Assembly (NCBI RefSeq): GCF_028607085.1 | Contig: NZ_CP117411.1 | Coordinates: 1,426,001 to 1,490,000 of the forward strand | Length of the DNA: 64,000 bases | Source: Sphingomonas naphthae | GTDB lineage: Bacteria > Pseudomonadota > Alphaproteobacteria > Sphingomonadales > Sphingomonadaceae | Direction of reading: 5' to 3' | Shown: positions 52,738-60,538 of the stretch, piece by piece | How positions within the stretch are numbered: position 1 is the first letter of the stretch | Layout: each line of letters begins with the position of its first letter | Notes under the pieces: model-generated | Told to the model about the DNA's origin: nothing | The model's database searches: none | What the model saw: only the letters and a program-made list of their open reading frames with translations | Program-made: the position numbers and the translations under genes

Positions 52738-53827
52738 GCGCCTTCTTCACCGATTTCTTCAGATTGCGCCCCGCCCATCGAACGAGAATGCGCGGGATAT
52801 GGCGCGCGTTGTCGTTCTGGATCATCCGCGCGACACTGGCCACCGGCCGCCCCTTCACGAAACGTCGGACGCGCGAGGTGCGCGGATCGGCCAGCGCCGC
52901 CCAATTCTCCATTCGTTCGGCCAGGCGCGGGCGAACGGCGGCGCCGCGGGCGATCGGCGCGTCGGGAATGGCGAGGCCATAGTCGCGGCGGACATGATCT
53001 AGCGCCAAGCCCAGCCGTCGCAGCACGCCCGCACGGGAGGCGAAATCGGCCATCTCGTCCCAGTCGATCGCCTCGTCTTCGCGGGCGAGGATCATTCCCA
53101 GATCGGCGATCCAGCGGAGCGGCGGCATGACATTGTAGCGCAGGCCGTGGAGCGCGGTGTGAAGCGCGAGGTCGGTGGGCGACAGGCGCAGGGTCGGCTC
53201 GCCCCGCACCGCCATCGGCTGGGCGCCGGCCCAGAAGCGCTCCTCGGCCCAGGCCATGCTGAGTTCGCCCGCCGGCGCCCAGTGCAGGTCCAGTTCGCGC
53301 CCGGCGCTATCGCGGAAGCCGACCGAATGACGGTAGAGCATGATGTCATGCCAGTTGATCGTGTAGCGCCCGGCGTGCTGCGGGATCCAGCCGGCGCCCC
53401 GCAGCAGCGTCACCGCCTGCGGCAGATCGGTGCGCCGGACGATCAGGTCCACGTCCGACATCGGCCGGTGCGCGGGATGGGCATAATGGGTGAGGCCCAG
53501 CACCAGCCCCTTGTTGGCCATCGTCGCGACGCCGCCCTCGCGCAGCAGCGCGAGTACCGTCGCCGCCTGATGATGCACTTCCTGCGTCGCCGCCCAGGAT
53601 CGACGGAAGGTGCCCGCAAGCCGCCCCATCAGTGGATCGGCCGAGCCATGGCGCTTCAGATTGGCGTGGAGCAGGGGCAGCAGGCGAAAGCTGCCCTGAT
53701 CGAGATGATCGTCGAGGTCGATCCGCCCGCGCCAGGCATCGAAAGCCACAAGCGCCTTGGCCGCATCAGGTTCCATCGCCGCGATCAGCAGCAGGCGCTG
53801 GGTCTCGTCGGGCCACAATTGGGTCAT
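52721..53827 (-). CDS. NTP_transf_5-type nucleotidyltransferase
   Basis: A 368-residue protein of the uncharacterised nucleotidyltransferase family that often occurs with PqqD-like and HprK-like genes. The likely metal-binding aspartates are in HRPMSDVDLIVRRTD near residue 123. A glycine/lysine segment (ATMANKGLVLGL) precedes it by about 15 residues, and ELDLHWAP provides a third acidic site. The C-terminus is very basic (LKKSVKKARGRLR) and may bind membranes or nucleic acid. It is divergent from the PqqD-like gene across a 114-bp region, and upstream of the ABC exporter gene with overlap. The acceptor is unknown. Confidence 0.82.
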   Translation of the reverse strand: MTQLWPDETQRLLLIAAMEPDAAKALVAFDAWRGRIDLDDHLDQGSFRLLPLLHANLKRHGSADPLMGRLAGTFRRSWAATQEVHHQAATVLALLREGGVATMANKGLVLGLTHYAHPAHRPMSDVDLIVRRTDLPQAVTLLRGAGWIPQHAGRYTINWHDIMLYRHSVGFRDSAGRELDLHWAPAGELSMAWAEERFWAGAQPMAVRGEPTLRLSPTDLALHTALHGLRYNVMPPLRWIADLGMILAREDEAIDWDEMADFASRAGVLRRLGLALDHVRRDYGLAIPDAPIARGAAVRPRLAERMENWAALADPRTSRVRRFVKGRPVASVARMIQNDNARHIPRILVRWAGRNLKKSVKKARGRLR

Positions 53828-53941
53828 CGGCGATCAGCTTTCCATGGGGGCGATGGGAACGCAATCGTCGCAACCCGGTAGCGAAATGAAATGCTGCCGC
53901 CTATAGATTTGCGGTAACGCGGGCCGTGGGGAGTTCGGGTG

Positions 53942-54379
53942 ATGGACAGGGTCTTCAGTCTCGCGGCGCCGACCGTGGTGAGTGAGGTGATCGACGGCGA
54001 GGCGATCATCATGGATGTGCGAACCGGCATCTATCACAGCGCCGAGGGGCTGGCGGCGCCGCTCTGGGAGGCGCTGGTTGCCGGTGTGGGCACGGTGCAG
54101 ATCGTGCAGGCGCTGGAGATGGCCTATCCGGGAACCGAGGCCGCGGCCGACCTCAATGCCTACGTCGATCAGTTGACGGGCGCCGGCCTTCTGGCTGCGA
54201 GCGACGGCAAGCCGTCGATCGTCCCGGTCGACTTCGCCGGCCTGCCTTATGCCGCGCCGTCACTCGTCAGCCATGGCGACATGCAGGATCTCATCCTGCT
54301 CGATCCGATCCACGACGTGAGCGCGGATTATGGCTGGCCGGTGAAGCCCGATCTCGCCGCACCGGGGGCCGCCGCCTGA
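53942..54379 (+). CDS. PqqD-like (RRE-type) protein with C-terminal tail
   Basis: A 145-residue protein. Residues about 1-85 match the PqqD fold: VVSEVIDGEAIIMDVRTGIY, then AAPLWEALVAGVGTVQIVQA and VDQLTGAGLL. In RiPP pathways such domains bind precursor leader peptides. The region after residue 95 is an extension with an acidic, aromatic end (DLILLDPIHDV and DYGWPVKPDL). GTG at 53939 is in frame just before the ATG; the ATG is preferred. It is the first of three closely spaced plus-strand genes. Confidence 0.8.
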   Translation: MDRVFSLAAPTVVSEVIDGEAIIMDVRTGIYHSAEGLAAPLWEALVAGVGTVQIVQALEMAYPGTEAAADLNAYVDQLTGAGLLAASDGKPSIVPVDFAGLPYAAPSLVSHGDMQDLILLDPIHDVSADYGWPVKPDLAAPGAAA

Positions 54380-54381
54380 GT

Positions 54382-55083
54382 ATGGCAATGGTCGCGCCGG
54401 TGTCGGTGCCCGCACCGGTTTCCGTCATCGTGCCATGCCACAATTACGCGCGTTATCTGCCGCAGGCGCTCGATTCGATCCTCGGCCAAAGCCGTCCGCC
54501 CGCCGAAGTCATCGTGATCGATGATGGATCGAGCGATGGCAGCGCCGATATCGCCCGCGCCTTCGGATCGCGGGTGGTCGTGCGGTCGCAGGCACAGCAG
54601 GGCATTGCCGCTACGCGGAATGCCGGGCTCGATATGGCGGGGCAGGGGCTGATCGCCTTTCTCGACGCGGACGATCTGTGGACGCCCGACAGCCTCGCGC
54701 TCCGTTTGGCGGCGCTCGAAGCGCAGCCTGCGCTCAGTTGCATCTTTGGCCAGACCGAACATTTCATGAGCCCGGAGGTGGATGAAGCCACACGCGCCCG
54801 GCTGGCTTGCCCGCGAGGCGCAGCGGTCGCCCGCTTTGTCGGCGCGATGCTCGTGCGGCGCGACGTATTCGATCGGATCGGCCGCTTCGACACAGCTTTC
54901 CTCGTCAGCGAGATGATGGACTGGTCCGGGAGGCTCGACGATTCGGACGTGGCGGTGGGGCAAGTCGAGGCGCTCGTGATGCGGCGGCGGGTGCATGGCG
55001 ACAATTCCACGCTCTCCCCGGCCGCGAAGGGCGATTACCTCCGTGCCCTCAAGGCCGCCGTCCGGCGCCGGGCACAGGCGTGA
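54382..55083 (+). CDS. Family 2 glycosyltransferase
   Basis: A 233-residue GT-A enzyme. It has VSVIVPCHNYARYLPQALDS at the N-terminus, EVIVIDDGSSDGS, and the DXD-type motif FLDADDLWTP near residue 93. QQGIAATRNAGLD is the usual nucleotide-sugar contact segment. The acceptor-side part is short, so it is a small member. No membrane segments are seen, which suggests a cytosolic or peripheral enzyme. It begins 2 bp after the PqqD-like gene and overlaps the following gene's GTG start. The sugar and acceptor are unknown. Confidence 0.88.
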   Translation: MAMVAPVSVPAPVSVIVPCHNYARYLPQALDSILGQSRPPAEVIVIDDGSSDGSADIARAFGSRVVVRSQAQQGIAATRNAGLDMAGQGLIAFLDADDLWTPDSLALRLAALEAQPALSCIFGQTEHFMSPEVDEATRARLACPRGAAVARFVGAMLVRRDVFDRIGRFDTAFLVSEMMDWSGRLDDSDVAVGQVEALVMRRRVHGDNSTLSPAAKGDYLRALKAAVRRRAQA

Positions 55084-56882
55084 CCGAGAAGGTCGGCATC
55101 CAGAGCGTCGATCTGCCCGCGCGGAGCGAGGCCGAGCAAGCCGACTTCCATGCCGCCGCCATGGCGGCCGGGCAGGCGGCGCTGGAACGCGCCGGGGCGA
55201 TCGACCACGATATCGCGATCGCCGGCGTCCGTATCCGCCTGCGCTTCGCGGGCGCGCGGATGGTGCGTGAATATCTGCCGGCGCTTGCGCATCTCCTCGT
55301 CGCGGATGCGGGCGAGCCCGATGCGACCTTCCTCGTCTGGGATGGCGAATCGACCGGTATCGCCATGCCGCCGCCGCCCGTCACCCGCGCCGCCTTCACC
55401 GATCGCGGCGACATCTGGGGCATGGAGAGCCGCCACTTCCGCAGCGCCTTTCACTGGAGCGATTATTCGGTCTGCGTGCTCGATATGGAAACCGGCATCG
55501 GTGCGAGCTGGATCGCGAAGCCGGAGGCTCTGCCCTATTGGGCGCGCTCCTCGCCGATGCGGACGATGTTTCACTGGTTGCTGGAACCGCGGGGGCTGCA
55601 TCTGCTCCATGCCGCCGTGGTGGGCGATGCGAACGGCGGCGTCCTCATCACCGGCCGCGGCGGGGTCGGCAAATCGACCACGTCGCTGGTCGCGCTCGCC
55701 GAGGGCATGGCCTTTGCCGGCGACGATTATGTCGTGGTCGGGTTCGATCCCGAACCGGTGGCCTATACGCTCTACTCCACCGCGAAGCTGGTGCCGAAGC
55801 AACTCGATCTCCTGCCTGAGCTGGTCCCGCTGGTCGATCGCAGCCAGCCCGATACCGACGAGAAAGCGGTGATCCGCTTATATCCCGCAAGCAGTTGTCA
55901 GATCGCCCAAGGCCTGCCGCTGCGCTGGCTGCTGACGCCGCGCTTCGGCGAAACGGCGGAGACCCTTTTCGAGCCGATCGCCCCGGCCGAACTCCATCAG
56001 GCCGCCGCCTTCACCACCATGTCGCAACTGCCTCATGCCGGCCGAGCCACCCACGATTTCGTCGGGGCGCTGGCCGCGCGGCTGGAGACGGCGCGGATCG
56101 TGTTGGGGCATGACGTTCGCGCCGTGCCGGGCGCTCTCGGCCGGTTGCTCGCGGGTGAAGTGATTGTGCCGGCCGCCGCGTCGCACGATGTACGGCCGCC
56201 GCTCTCCGTCATCATCCCCGTGTTCAACGGCGCGCATTTCCTGCCGCAAGCCGTGCAATCGATCCTCGCGCAGCAATATCCGACGGCCGAGATCATCGTC
56301 GTCGACGATGGATCGACCGACGATATCGAGAGGGTGGTGGCGGCATTGCCGGTCGAGGTGCGCTTCCTCCGCCAGACCAACGCCGGCCCGGCCTCCGCGC
56401 GCAATCGTGGTATCCGCAACGCCAGCGGCGATCTGATCGCCTTCCTCGACGTGGACGATCTCTGGCCCGTCGACCGTCTCGCCTCGCTCATTGCGGCGCT
56501 GGGCGAGGATCGCGATGTGGCGATCGGTCGGGGGCAACTCGCACGGATCGACCCGGACGATCCGGCCGCCTACAGTTTCGTCGGCAATCCGGGTGAGGCC
56601 TTTCCTTATTATATCGGCGCCGCGCTCTACCGTCGCGAAGCCTTCACCCGCGTGGGACTCTTCGACGAGGACATGATCTTCGGCGAGGATCAGGATTGGT
56701 ATCGCCGTGCCGAGGAAGTCGGTCTGGGGGTGACGCGGGTCGAGCAGATCAGTCTGATCGTCCGCCGCCATGGTGCCAACATGACGCATGGCAAGTCTGC
56801 GGTCGAGATGAACGAGCTACGGGCGATCAAGAAGGCGCTGGAACGCCGCCGGGCGGCGGGCCTGTTGGCGAAGGCGCGCTAG
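55080..56882 (+). CDS. HprK-like kinase fused to a family 2 glycosyltransferase
   Basis: A 600-residue two-part protein. Residues about 1-370 form an HprK/serine-kinase-like half, with LHLLHAAVVGD followed by the P-loop GRGGVGKSTT at about residues 191-200 and a downstream FAGDDYVVV acidic segment. Residues about 375-600 form a family-2 glycosyltransferase (LSVIIPVFNGAHFLPQAVQS, IIVVDDGSTDDIE, FLDVDDLWPVDRL, FGEDQDWYRRAEE). The start is the GTG at 55080, overlapping the upstream TGA as GTGA. HprK-like kinases in RiPP clusters phosphorylate precursors, so a kinase plus sugar-transfer role on one substrate is possible but unproven. Confidence 0.85.
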   Translation: MTEKVGIQSVDLPARSEAEQADFHAAAMAAGQAALERAGAIDHDIAIAGVRIRLRFAGARMVREYLPALAHLLVADAGEPDATFLVWDGESTGIAMPPPPVTRAAFTDRGDIWGMESRHFRSAFHWSDYSVCVLDMETGIGASWIAKPEALPYWARSSPMRTMFHWLLEPRGLHLLHAAVVGDANGGVLITGRGGVGKSTTSLVALAEGMAFAGDDYVVVGFDPEPVAYTLYSTAKLVPKQLDLLPELVPLVDRSQPDTDEKAVIRLYPASSCQIAQGLPLRWLLTPRFGETAETLFEPIAPAELHQAAAFTTMSQLPHAGRATHDFVGALAARLETARIVLGHDVRAVPGALGRLLAGEVIVPAAASHDVRPPLSVIIPVFNGAHFLPQAVQSILAQQYPTAEIIVVDDGSTDDIERVVAALPVEVRFLRQTNAGPASARNRGIRNASGDLIAFLDVDDLWPVDRLASLIAALGEDRDVAIGRGQLARIDPDDPAAYSFVGNPGEAFPYYIGAALYRREAFTRVGLFDEDMIFGEDQDWYRRAEEVGLGVTRVEQISLIVRRHGANMTHGKSAVEMNELRAIKKALERRRAAGLLAKAR

Positions 56883-58051
56883 GCCAGAACCTCGCCGCAG
56901 ATGCGCTCGATCCGGCGCAGCACCGGGCCGAGATCATAATCCAGTACGCGATCATGCGGCAGCAACCGATCCGGCCCGATCTGCGCCAGCATCGCCGCCG
57001 CAATCTCGTCGGCCGAACGGGGATCGACGAGCCGACCGTGGCGCCCGTTCTCCAACACCGCGCCCGCATTGCCGGCGCTGCTGGACGCGACTACCGGCTT
57101 GCCGCACGCCATCGCCTCCAGCAGCACATTGGGCGCGCCCTCCCATAGCGAAGGCAGCACGAACAGGTCGGCGGCGGCGAGCAGCGGGAACGGGTTGGCG
57201 GTGCTGGCGCGAATCTCGACCCGATCGGCGACACCGCATCGCGCCGCCCAGTTCATCAGCCTGGCACGGCGTCCCGCCTTGTCGCCCAGGATCAGCAGGT
57301 CGATCGGCCGGGTGCGATTGGCGATGGCGAGTGCCTCGATCAGCGTGGTGTAATTCTTCTGTGCCGAGAGCCGGCCGATCGCGATGGCGAGCGGTACGTC
57401 GCGAGGGCGCCAGTCGTCCGGCAGCGGGATGGCGGCGGCGGCACGGACTGCAGAGATGTTCACGCCGTTGTCGATCGCTATGCCCTTGCGACGTAGCGGC
57501 GCCGGCAGTCCGCGCCCGCGTGCCAGCATCGACGAGACGAACAGCACCCGCGTCGCCGAAAGCCCGATCAGCGACAGGCTCAACCGGCGGCTTGCCCATA
57601 TGAAAGGCCGCAGCAGCAATGGCCCGCCGCGGTCGGGATCGAGTTCATTGCTGATGCGGTAGATGCGATGCAGTCCACCGATCCCGGCACTCGCCAGCAG
57701 TGCGAACAGGTGAAGGTGGTTGCCTGGCGACAGCAGAACGTCTGGACGAGAGCGCCGCAGGTGAGTCGCCAGATCGGGAATAGCGCGCAACAGCAATAGC
57801 CACCGGGACGCGATACCCTGTGCGGATCCCAAATCCACCAGACGCACGGCGGGAGACACGAAACCACGCAAGGGCCCGCGCATCGCGCAAACCACCAGGT
57901 CGATCTTGTACCCCCGCTCGGCGAGATGGTTGGCAATGGCGATGGCATTGCGAACCACGCCCGTCGCGGACAGATCGAAAAGGATAATGGCGATGCGCCC
58001 GCCCTGCGGGGCATCGGAAATGGCGAAGGCCGATTCGGGCTGATTGAGCAT
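56879..58051 (-). CDS. Family 4-type (GT-B) glycosyltransferase
   Basis: A 390-residue GT-B enzyme. The N-terminal domain opens with IAIILFDLSATGVVRNAIAI and has a hydrophobic middle. The C-terminal nucleotide-sugar domain has AIGRLSAQKNYTTLIEAL near residue 225 and the E-x7-E motif in LPSLWEGAPNVLLEAMACG. It is on the opposite strand from the kinase-glycosyltransferase gene and overlaps it by four bases at the 3' ends. Whether it belongs to the same pathway is inferred from position only. Confidence 0.88.
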   Translation of the reverse strand: MLNQPESAFAISDAPQGGRIAIILFDLSATGVVRNAIAIANHLAERGYKIDLVVCAMRGPLRGFVSPAVRLVDLGSAQGIASRWLLLLRAIPDLATHLRRSRPDVLLSPGNHLHLFALLASAGIGGLHRIYRISNELDPDRGGPLLLRPFIWASRRLSLSLIGLSATRVLFVSSMLARGRGLPAPLRRKGIAIDNGVNISAVRAAAAIPLPDDWRPRDVPLAIAIGRLSAQKNYTTLIEALAIANRTRPIDLLILGDKAGRRARLMNWAARCGVADRVEIRASTANPFPLLAAADLFVLPSLWEGAPNVLLEAMACGKPVVASSSAGNAGAVLENGRHGRLVDPRSADEIAAAMLAQIGPDRLLPHDRVLDYDLGPVLRRIERICGEVLA

Positions 58052-58155
58052 CGCCCGAGTGGCTTAAGCGATTTTCGTTACATTCGCGTGCCAGTTTGCG
58101 AAATGCTTCGCCGTGCGGGCAGGGAGCGTTTGCAGCATTGCGGCGTTCATGCGGG

Positions 58156-58287
58156 ATGAACTTCGATATCGTCAGCACCGTGCCCGAGCCGCTCAAATAT
58201 CTGATCGGCGCGACCATCTTCGTGTTCGCCTTCGGGTTTCTCTATGCGTGGGCACGGGGGCGGAATTCGGATTCCACCGGCGAATGA
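58156..58287 (+). CDS. Very small single-span membrane protein
   Basis: A 43-residue open frame with one clear membrane helix (about residues 14-33, KYLIGATIFVFAFGFLYAW), followed by ARGRNSDSTGE. The arginines after the helix predict a cytosolic C-terminus. No strong Shine-Dalgarno is present. It lies 74 bp before the histone-like gene, on the same strand. Function unknown; it may not be expressed. Confidence 0.45.
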   Translation: MNFDIVSTVPEPLKYLIGATIFVFAFGFLYAWARGRNSDSTGE

Positions 58288-58361
58288 GCGCGATCGTTTC
58301 GGAACCGTCAGCGCGCTTGGCGGTTGACGCTTCCGACACATGTTTTTCGCAGGAGATGGCC

Positions 58362-58799
58362 ATGGTCGACGAGACCAGCACTGACGCACCCGCCGCCGCG
58401 CCGAAGCGCCGCACCCGCGCGGCCAAGGCCACCGGAACGACCAAGACGACCACCGCCGCCAAGGCCGCGAAGCCGGCCGCGCGCACCCGCACCGCCAAGG
58501 CCGCGACGGCCAAGCCCGCAGCCCGCCGCAAGGCACCGGCCGACAGCGCGCCCGTCGCCGCCGTGAAGAAGGCCGCCACCAAGACCAAGGCCGCCGCCAA
58601 GAGCGCGGTCGCCAAGGCGCCGCCGGTGACCGCCAAGAGTATCGCCGTGGCCGCCGGTGTCGCCGCCGTCGGCGCCATCGCGGGGCTCGCCGCGACCGTC
58701 GGCCGCGAGCGAATCGTGAAGGCCAAGGACGATCTGGTCGAGAAAGTGAAATCGCGCACGAAAAAGGCCGAGCCGGAAGTCGAGCCGGCGGTCGCCTGA
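58362..58799 (+). CDS. Histone-H1-like lysine/alanine-rich protein
   Basis: A 145-residue protein. Residues about 5-90 are almost wholly alanine, lysine, arginine, threonine and proline, in AAK and AAR-type repeats like eukaryotic H1 tails. A hydrophobic stretch follows (AVAAGVAAVGAIAGLAATVG, about residues 90-115), then a charged end (LVEKVKSRTKKAEPEVEP). The hydrophobic part could be a membrane helix. AGGAG lies six bases before the ATG at 58362; an ATG at 58356 directly touches that site and is not used. It may bind DNA or the nucleoid. A hairpin terminator follows. Confidence 0.75.
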   Translation: MVDETSTDAPAAAPKRRTRAAKATGTTKTTTAAKAAKPAARTRTAKAATAKPAARRKAPADSAPVAAVKKAATKTKAAAKSAVAKAPPVTAKSIAVAAGVAAVGAIAGLAATVGRERIVKAKDDLVEKVKSRTKKAEPEVEPAVA

Positions 58800-58834
58800 G
58801 CGGACAAGCTACCCGTTGAAGGGGTGGGAGAGGA

Positions 58835-58870
58835 GAGGGGCGGCCCACGCAGGCCGCCCCTCGTTTCTTA
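58835..58870 (+). terminator. Terminator after the histone-like gene
   Basis: GAGGGGCGGCC (58835-58845) pairs with GGCCGCCCCTC (58852-58862) around a six-base loop, followed by GTTTCTTA. Confidence 0.8.
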
Positions 58871-58877
58871 TGTGCTT

Positions 58878-58964
58878 CGTCATCGCGAGCGAAGCGAAGC
58901 AATCCAGCCTCTCGATCGAACACTGCCGCCGGAACGGGATTGCCTCGCCGCGCTCGCAATGACG
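58878..58964. repeat. Interspersed inverted repeat (CATCGCGAGCGAAGCGAAGC type)
   Basis: The left arm at 58878-58905 and right arm at 58937-58964 are reverse complements with a few mismatches, ending in CGTCATCGCGAGCG and CGCTCGCAATGACG. This arm is a familiar short interspersed repeat in proteobacteria. Confidence 0.8.
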
Positions 58965-58971
58965 GGTGGGG

Positions 58972-59490
58972 TCAATCCTTCCGCAGCAGCGTGATCTTCG
59001 CCTTGCCGAAAACCCGCTCGGCATCGACGGTCCAGCCCTCTACCGCGACCGTCTCGGCCTTGGCGGTTTCCACGCTCGCCCAGGTGCCGGGCGCGGTCGA
59101 GAGGTTGGCGAAGACCTTGGCTGTCAGGTTGGTGCCATAGGGCGCGTCCATCAGGATCAGGTCGAACGGGCCGCCGCGATAATTCTCCGCCGCGCGCGGC
59201 TCCAATGTGCTGGCGGCGTCGAGTTTGGCGATGTTCGCCTTGAGCGTCTCCTGCGCCGCGCGGTCGCGCTCGACGAAGGTGCAGTGGGCGGCGCCGCGCG
59301 ACAGCGCCTCCAGCCCCAGCGCACCGGTGCCCGCGCAGATATCGACGACCTTCAGCCCCTCGAAGCTGCCCAGCCGGCTCGCCAGCATCGAGAACAGGCC
59401 CTCGCGGGTGCGATCGGCGGTGGGGCGGGTGGCGTCGCCCGGCGGGGAGACGAGGGTGCGCCCGCGCCATTGTCCGGCAATGATCCGCAC
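58972..59490 (-). CDS. rsmD: 16S rRNA (guanine966-N2)-methyltransferase RsmD
   Basis: An S-adenosylmethionine-dependent methyltransferase acting on 16S rRNA. It has 172 residues from GTG at 59490. [13 protein letters not shown] is the family N-terminus, [14 protein letters not shown] is a family signature, and [18 protein letters not shown] is the SAM-binding motif I. The catalytic motif reads LMDAPYG where the family consensus is D-P-P-Y, a one-residue change worth noting. The GTG lies 1 bp after the rluB stop, so the genes are coupled; an upstream ATG at 59589 within rluB is unlikely. Confidence 0.9.
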   Translation of the reverse strand: MRIIAGQWRGRTLVSPPGDATRPTADRTREGLFSMLASRLGSFEGLKVVDICAGTGALGLEALSRGAAHCTFVERDRAAQETLKANIAKLDAASTLEPRAAENYRGGPFDLILMDAPYGTNLTAKVFANLSTAPGTWASVETAKAETVAVEGWTVDAERVFGKAKITLLRKD

Positions 59491-59491
59491 C

Positions 59492-60409
59492 TCAGCTCTC
59501 CCGTGGCGCCGGGCGGCGGCGGCGAATCGGGGCGGGCGCCCGTTCGCGCGCGGCATCGGCCGGGCGGCCGCGATTGGAGGGCAGGCCATCCTCGCGTTTC
59601 GCCGTGCCCTGCGCCGGGCCGGCGGGTGCCTCCTTCAAGGTCTTGCGGAAGGCGACGAGGTCGTGCTGCTTGATCTCGTCCACCGCGCCCACCGGCAGAT
59701 CGGCGAGCGGGAAGGGGCCGTAGGCGGTGCGGATCAGGCGGTTCACCTGAAGCCCGAGAAATTCGAGGACGCGGCGCACTTCGCGATTCTTGCCCTCGGT
59801 CAGCTTCATCTCGATCCAGGTGTTGGCGCCGGTCCGCCGCTCGAGATTGGCGTCGATCGATCCGTAGCGGACGCCCTCGATCTCGACGCCCTCGATCAGA
59901 TCCTCCAACTGTTCCTGGCTGACGTTGCCGAAGGCGCGCGCGCGGTAGCTGCGCGGCACGCCGGTCGAGGGCAGTTCCAGCTGGCGCTTGAGCCCGCCGT
60001 CGGTGGTGAGCAGCAACAGCCCCTCGGTGTTCATGTCGAGTCGGCCGACCGGCACCAGCCGGGGCAGGCCGGGGGGCAGCTTGTCGTAGATCGTCGGCCG
60101 GCCGCGCGGATCGCGCTCGGCGGTGAGCACGCCCGCCGGCTTGTGATAGCGGAACAGGCGGGCAGGGGCGGGGGCGGCGACGGGCTGGCCGTCCACCGTC
60201 ACCTTGTGGAGCGAGGTCAGCACCGTGGCGGGGGTATCGATGACGACACCGTCGATCGCAACGCGCCCGGCCTCGATCATGCGCTCAATCTCCCGGCGGG
60301 AGGCGATGCCGGCGCGGGCGAGCAATTTGGCGATGCGCTGTTCGTCGCCCTTGCCGCTCTTGAGCGGGCGATCGGGTTCGCGTTTCAGCTTCTTGGGAGG
60401 TTGGGACAT
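59492..60409 (-). CDS. rluB: 23S rRNA pseudouridine synthase, RluB-like
   Basis: A 305-residue RsuA/RluB/RluE-type pseudouridine synthase. The N-terminal S4 RNA-binding domain has [20 protein letters not shown]. The catalytic aspartate is in [29 protein letters not shown] is a family signature. The C-terminal tail is arginine- and proline-rich. The target position in 23S rRNA (2605 in E. coli) is expected but not proven here. It starts at an ATG facing away from serC, 129 bp distant. Confidence 0.92.
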   Translation of the reverse strand: MSQPPKKLKREPDRPLKSGKGDEQRIAKLLARAGIASRREIERMIEAGRVAIDGVVIDTPATVLTSLHKVTVDGQPVAAPAPARLFRYHKPAGVLTAERDPRGRPTIYDKLPPGLPRLVPVGRLDMNTEGLLLLTTDGGLKRQLELPSTGVPRSYRARAFGNVSQEQLEDLIEGVEIEGVRYGSIDANLERRTGANTWIEMKLTEGKNREVRRVLEFLGLQVNRLIRTAYGPFPLADLPVGAVDEIKQHDLVAFRKTLKEAPAGPAQGTAKREDGLPSNRGRPADAARERAPAPIRRRRPAPRES

Positions 60410-60454
60410 TGTGGTCCCTTAGTCGCAAAGTGCGCGCAGCGTAACCATCCGTGG

Positions 60455-60538
60455 TTGACAGGCCCCGGCACGTCTCTAAACGCGGCGCCGGGCCACGCCG
60501 TCCCAACGCGGCGCGTGCTCTCTGTGAGGAGAGACTAT
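60455..60538 (+). promoter_or_regulatory. Promoter and structured leader of serC (serC-motif-like RNA)
   Basis: A TTGACA hexamer at 60455-60460 is followed 16 bases later by TAAACG, a weak -10. The leader contains two potential hairpins. The first pairs CGCCG- and CGGCG-type arms. The second is CTCTC..GAGAG at about 60521-60535, whose 3' arm includes the GAGGAG Shine-Dalgarno of serC. This layout matches the alphaproteobacterial serC RNA motif described upstream of serC-serA. The identification is from memory, without an alignment. Confidence 0.45.

Noticed and set aside
53828-53941. Hidden precursor peptide between the divergent nucleotidyltransferase and PqqD-like genes
   Set aside because: The gap is only 114 bp and must hold two promoters; no start with a good ribosome-binding site and a plausible peptide was seen.
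51034-58051. Complete lasso-peptide locus
   Set aside because: No precursor, no B2-type transglutaminase protease and no asparagine-synthetase-like cyclase could be found; only the accessory parts are similar.
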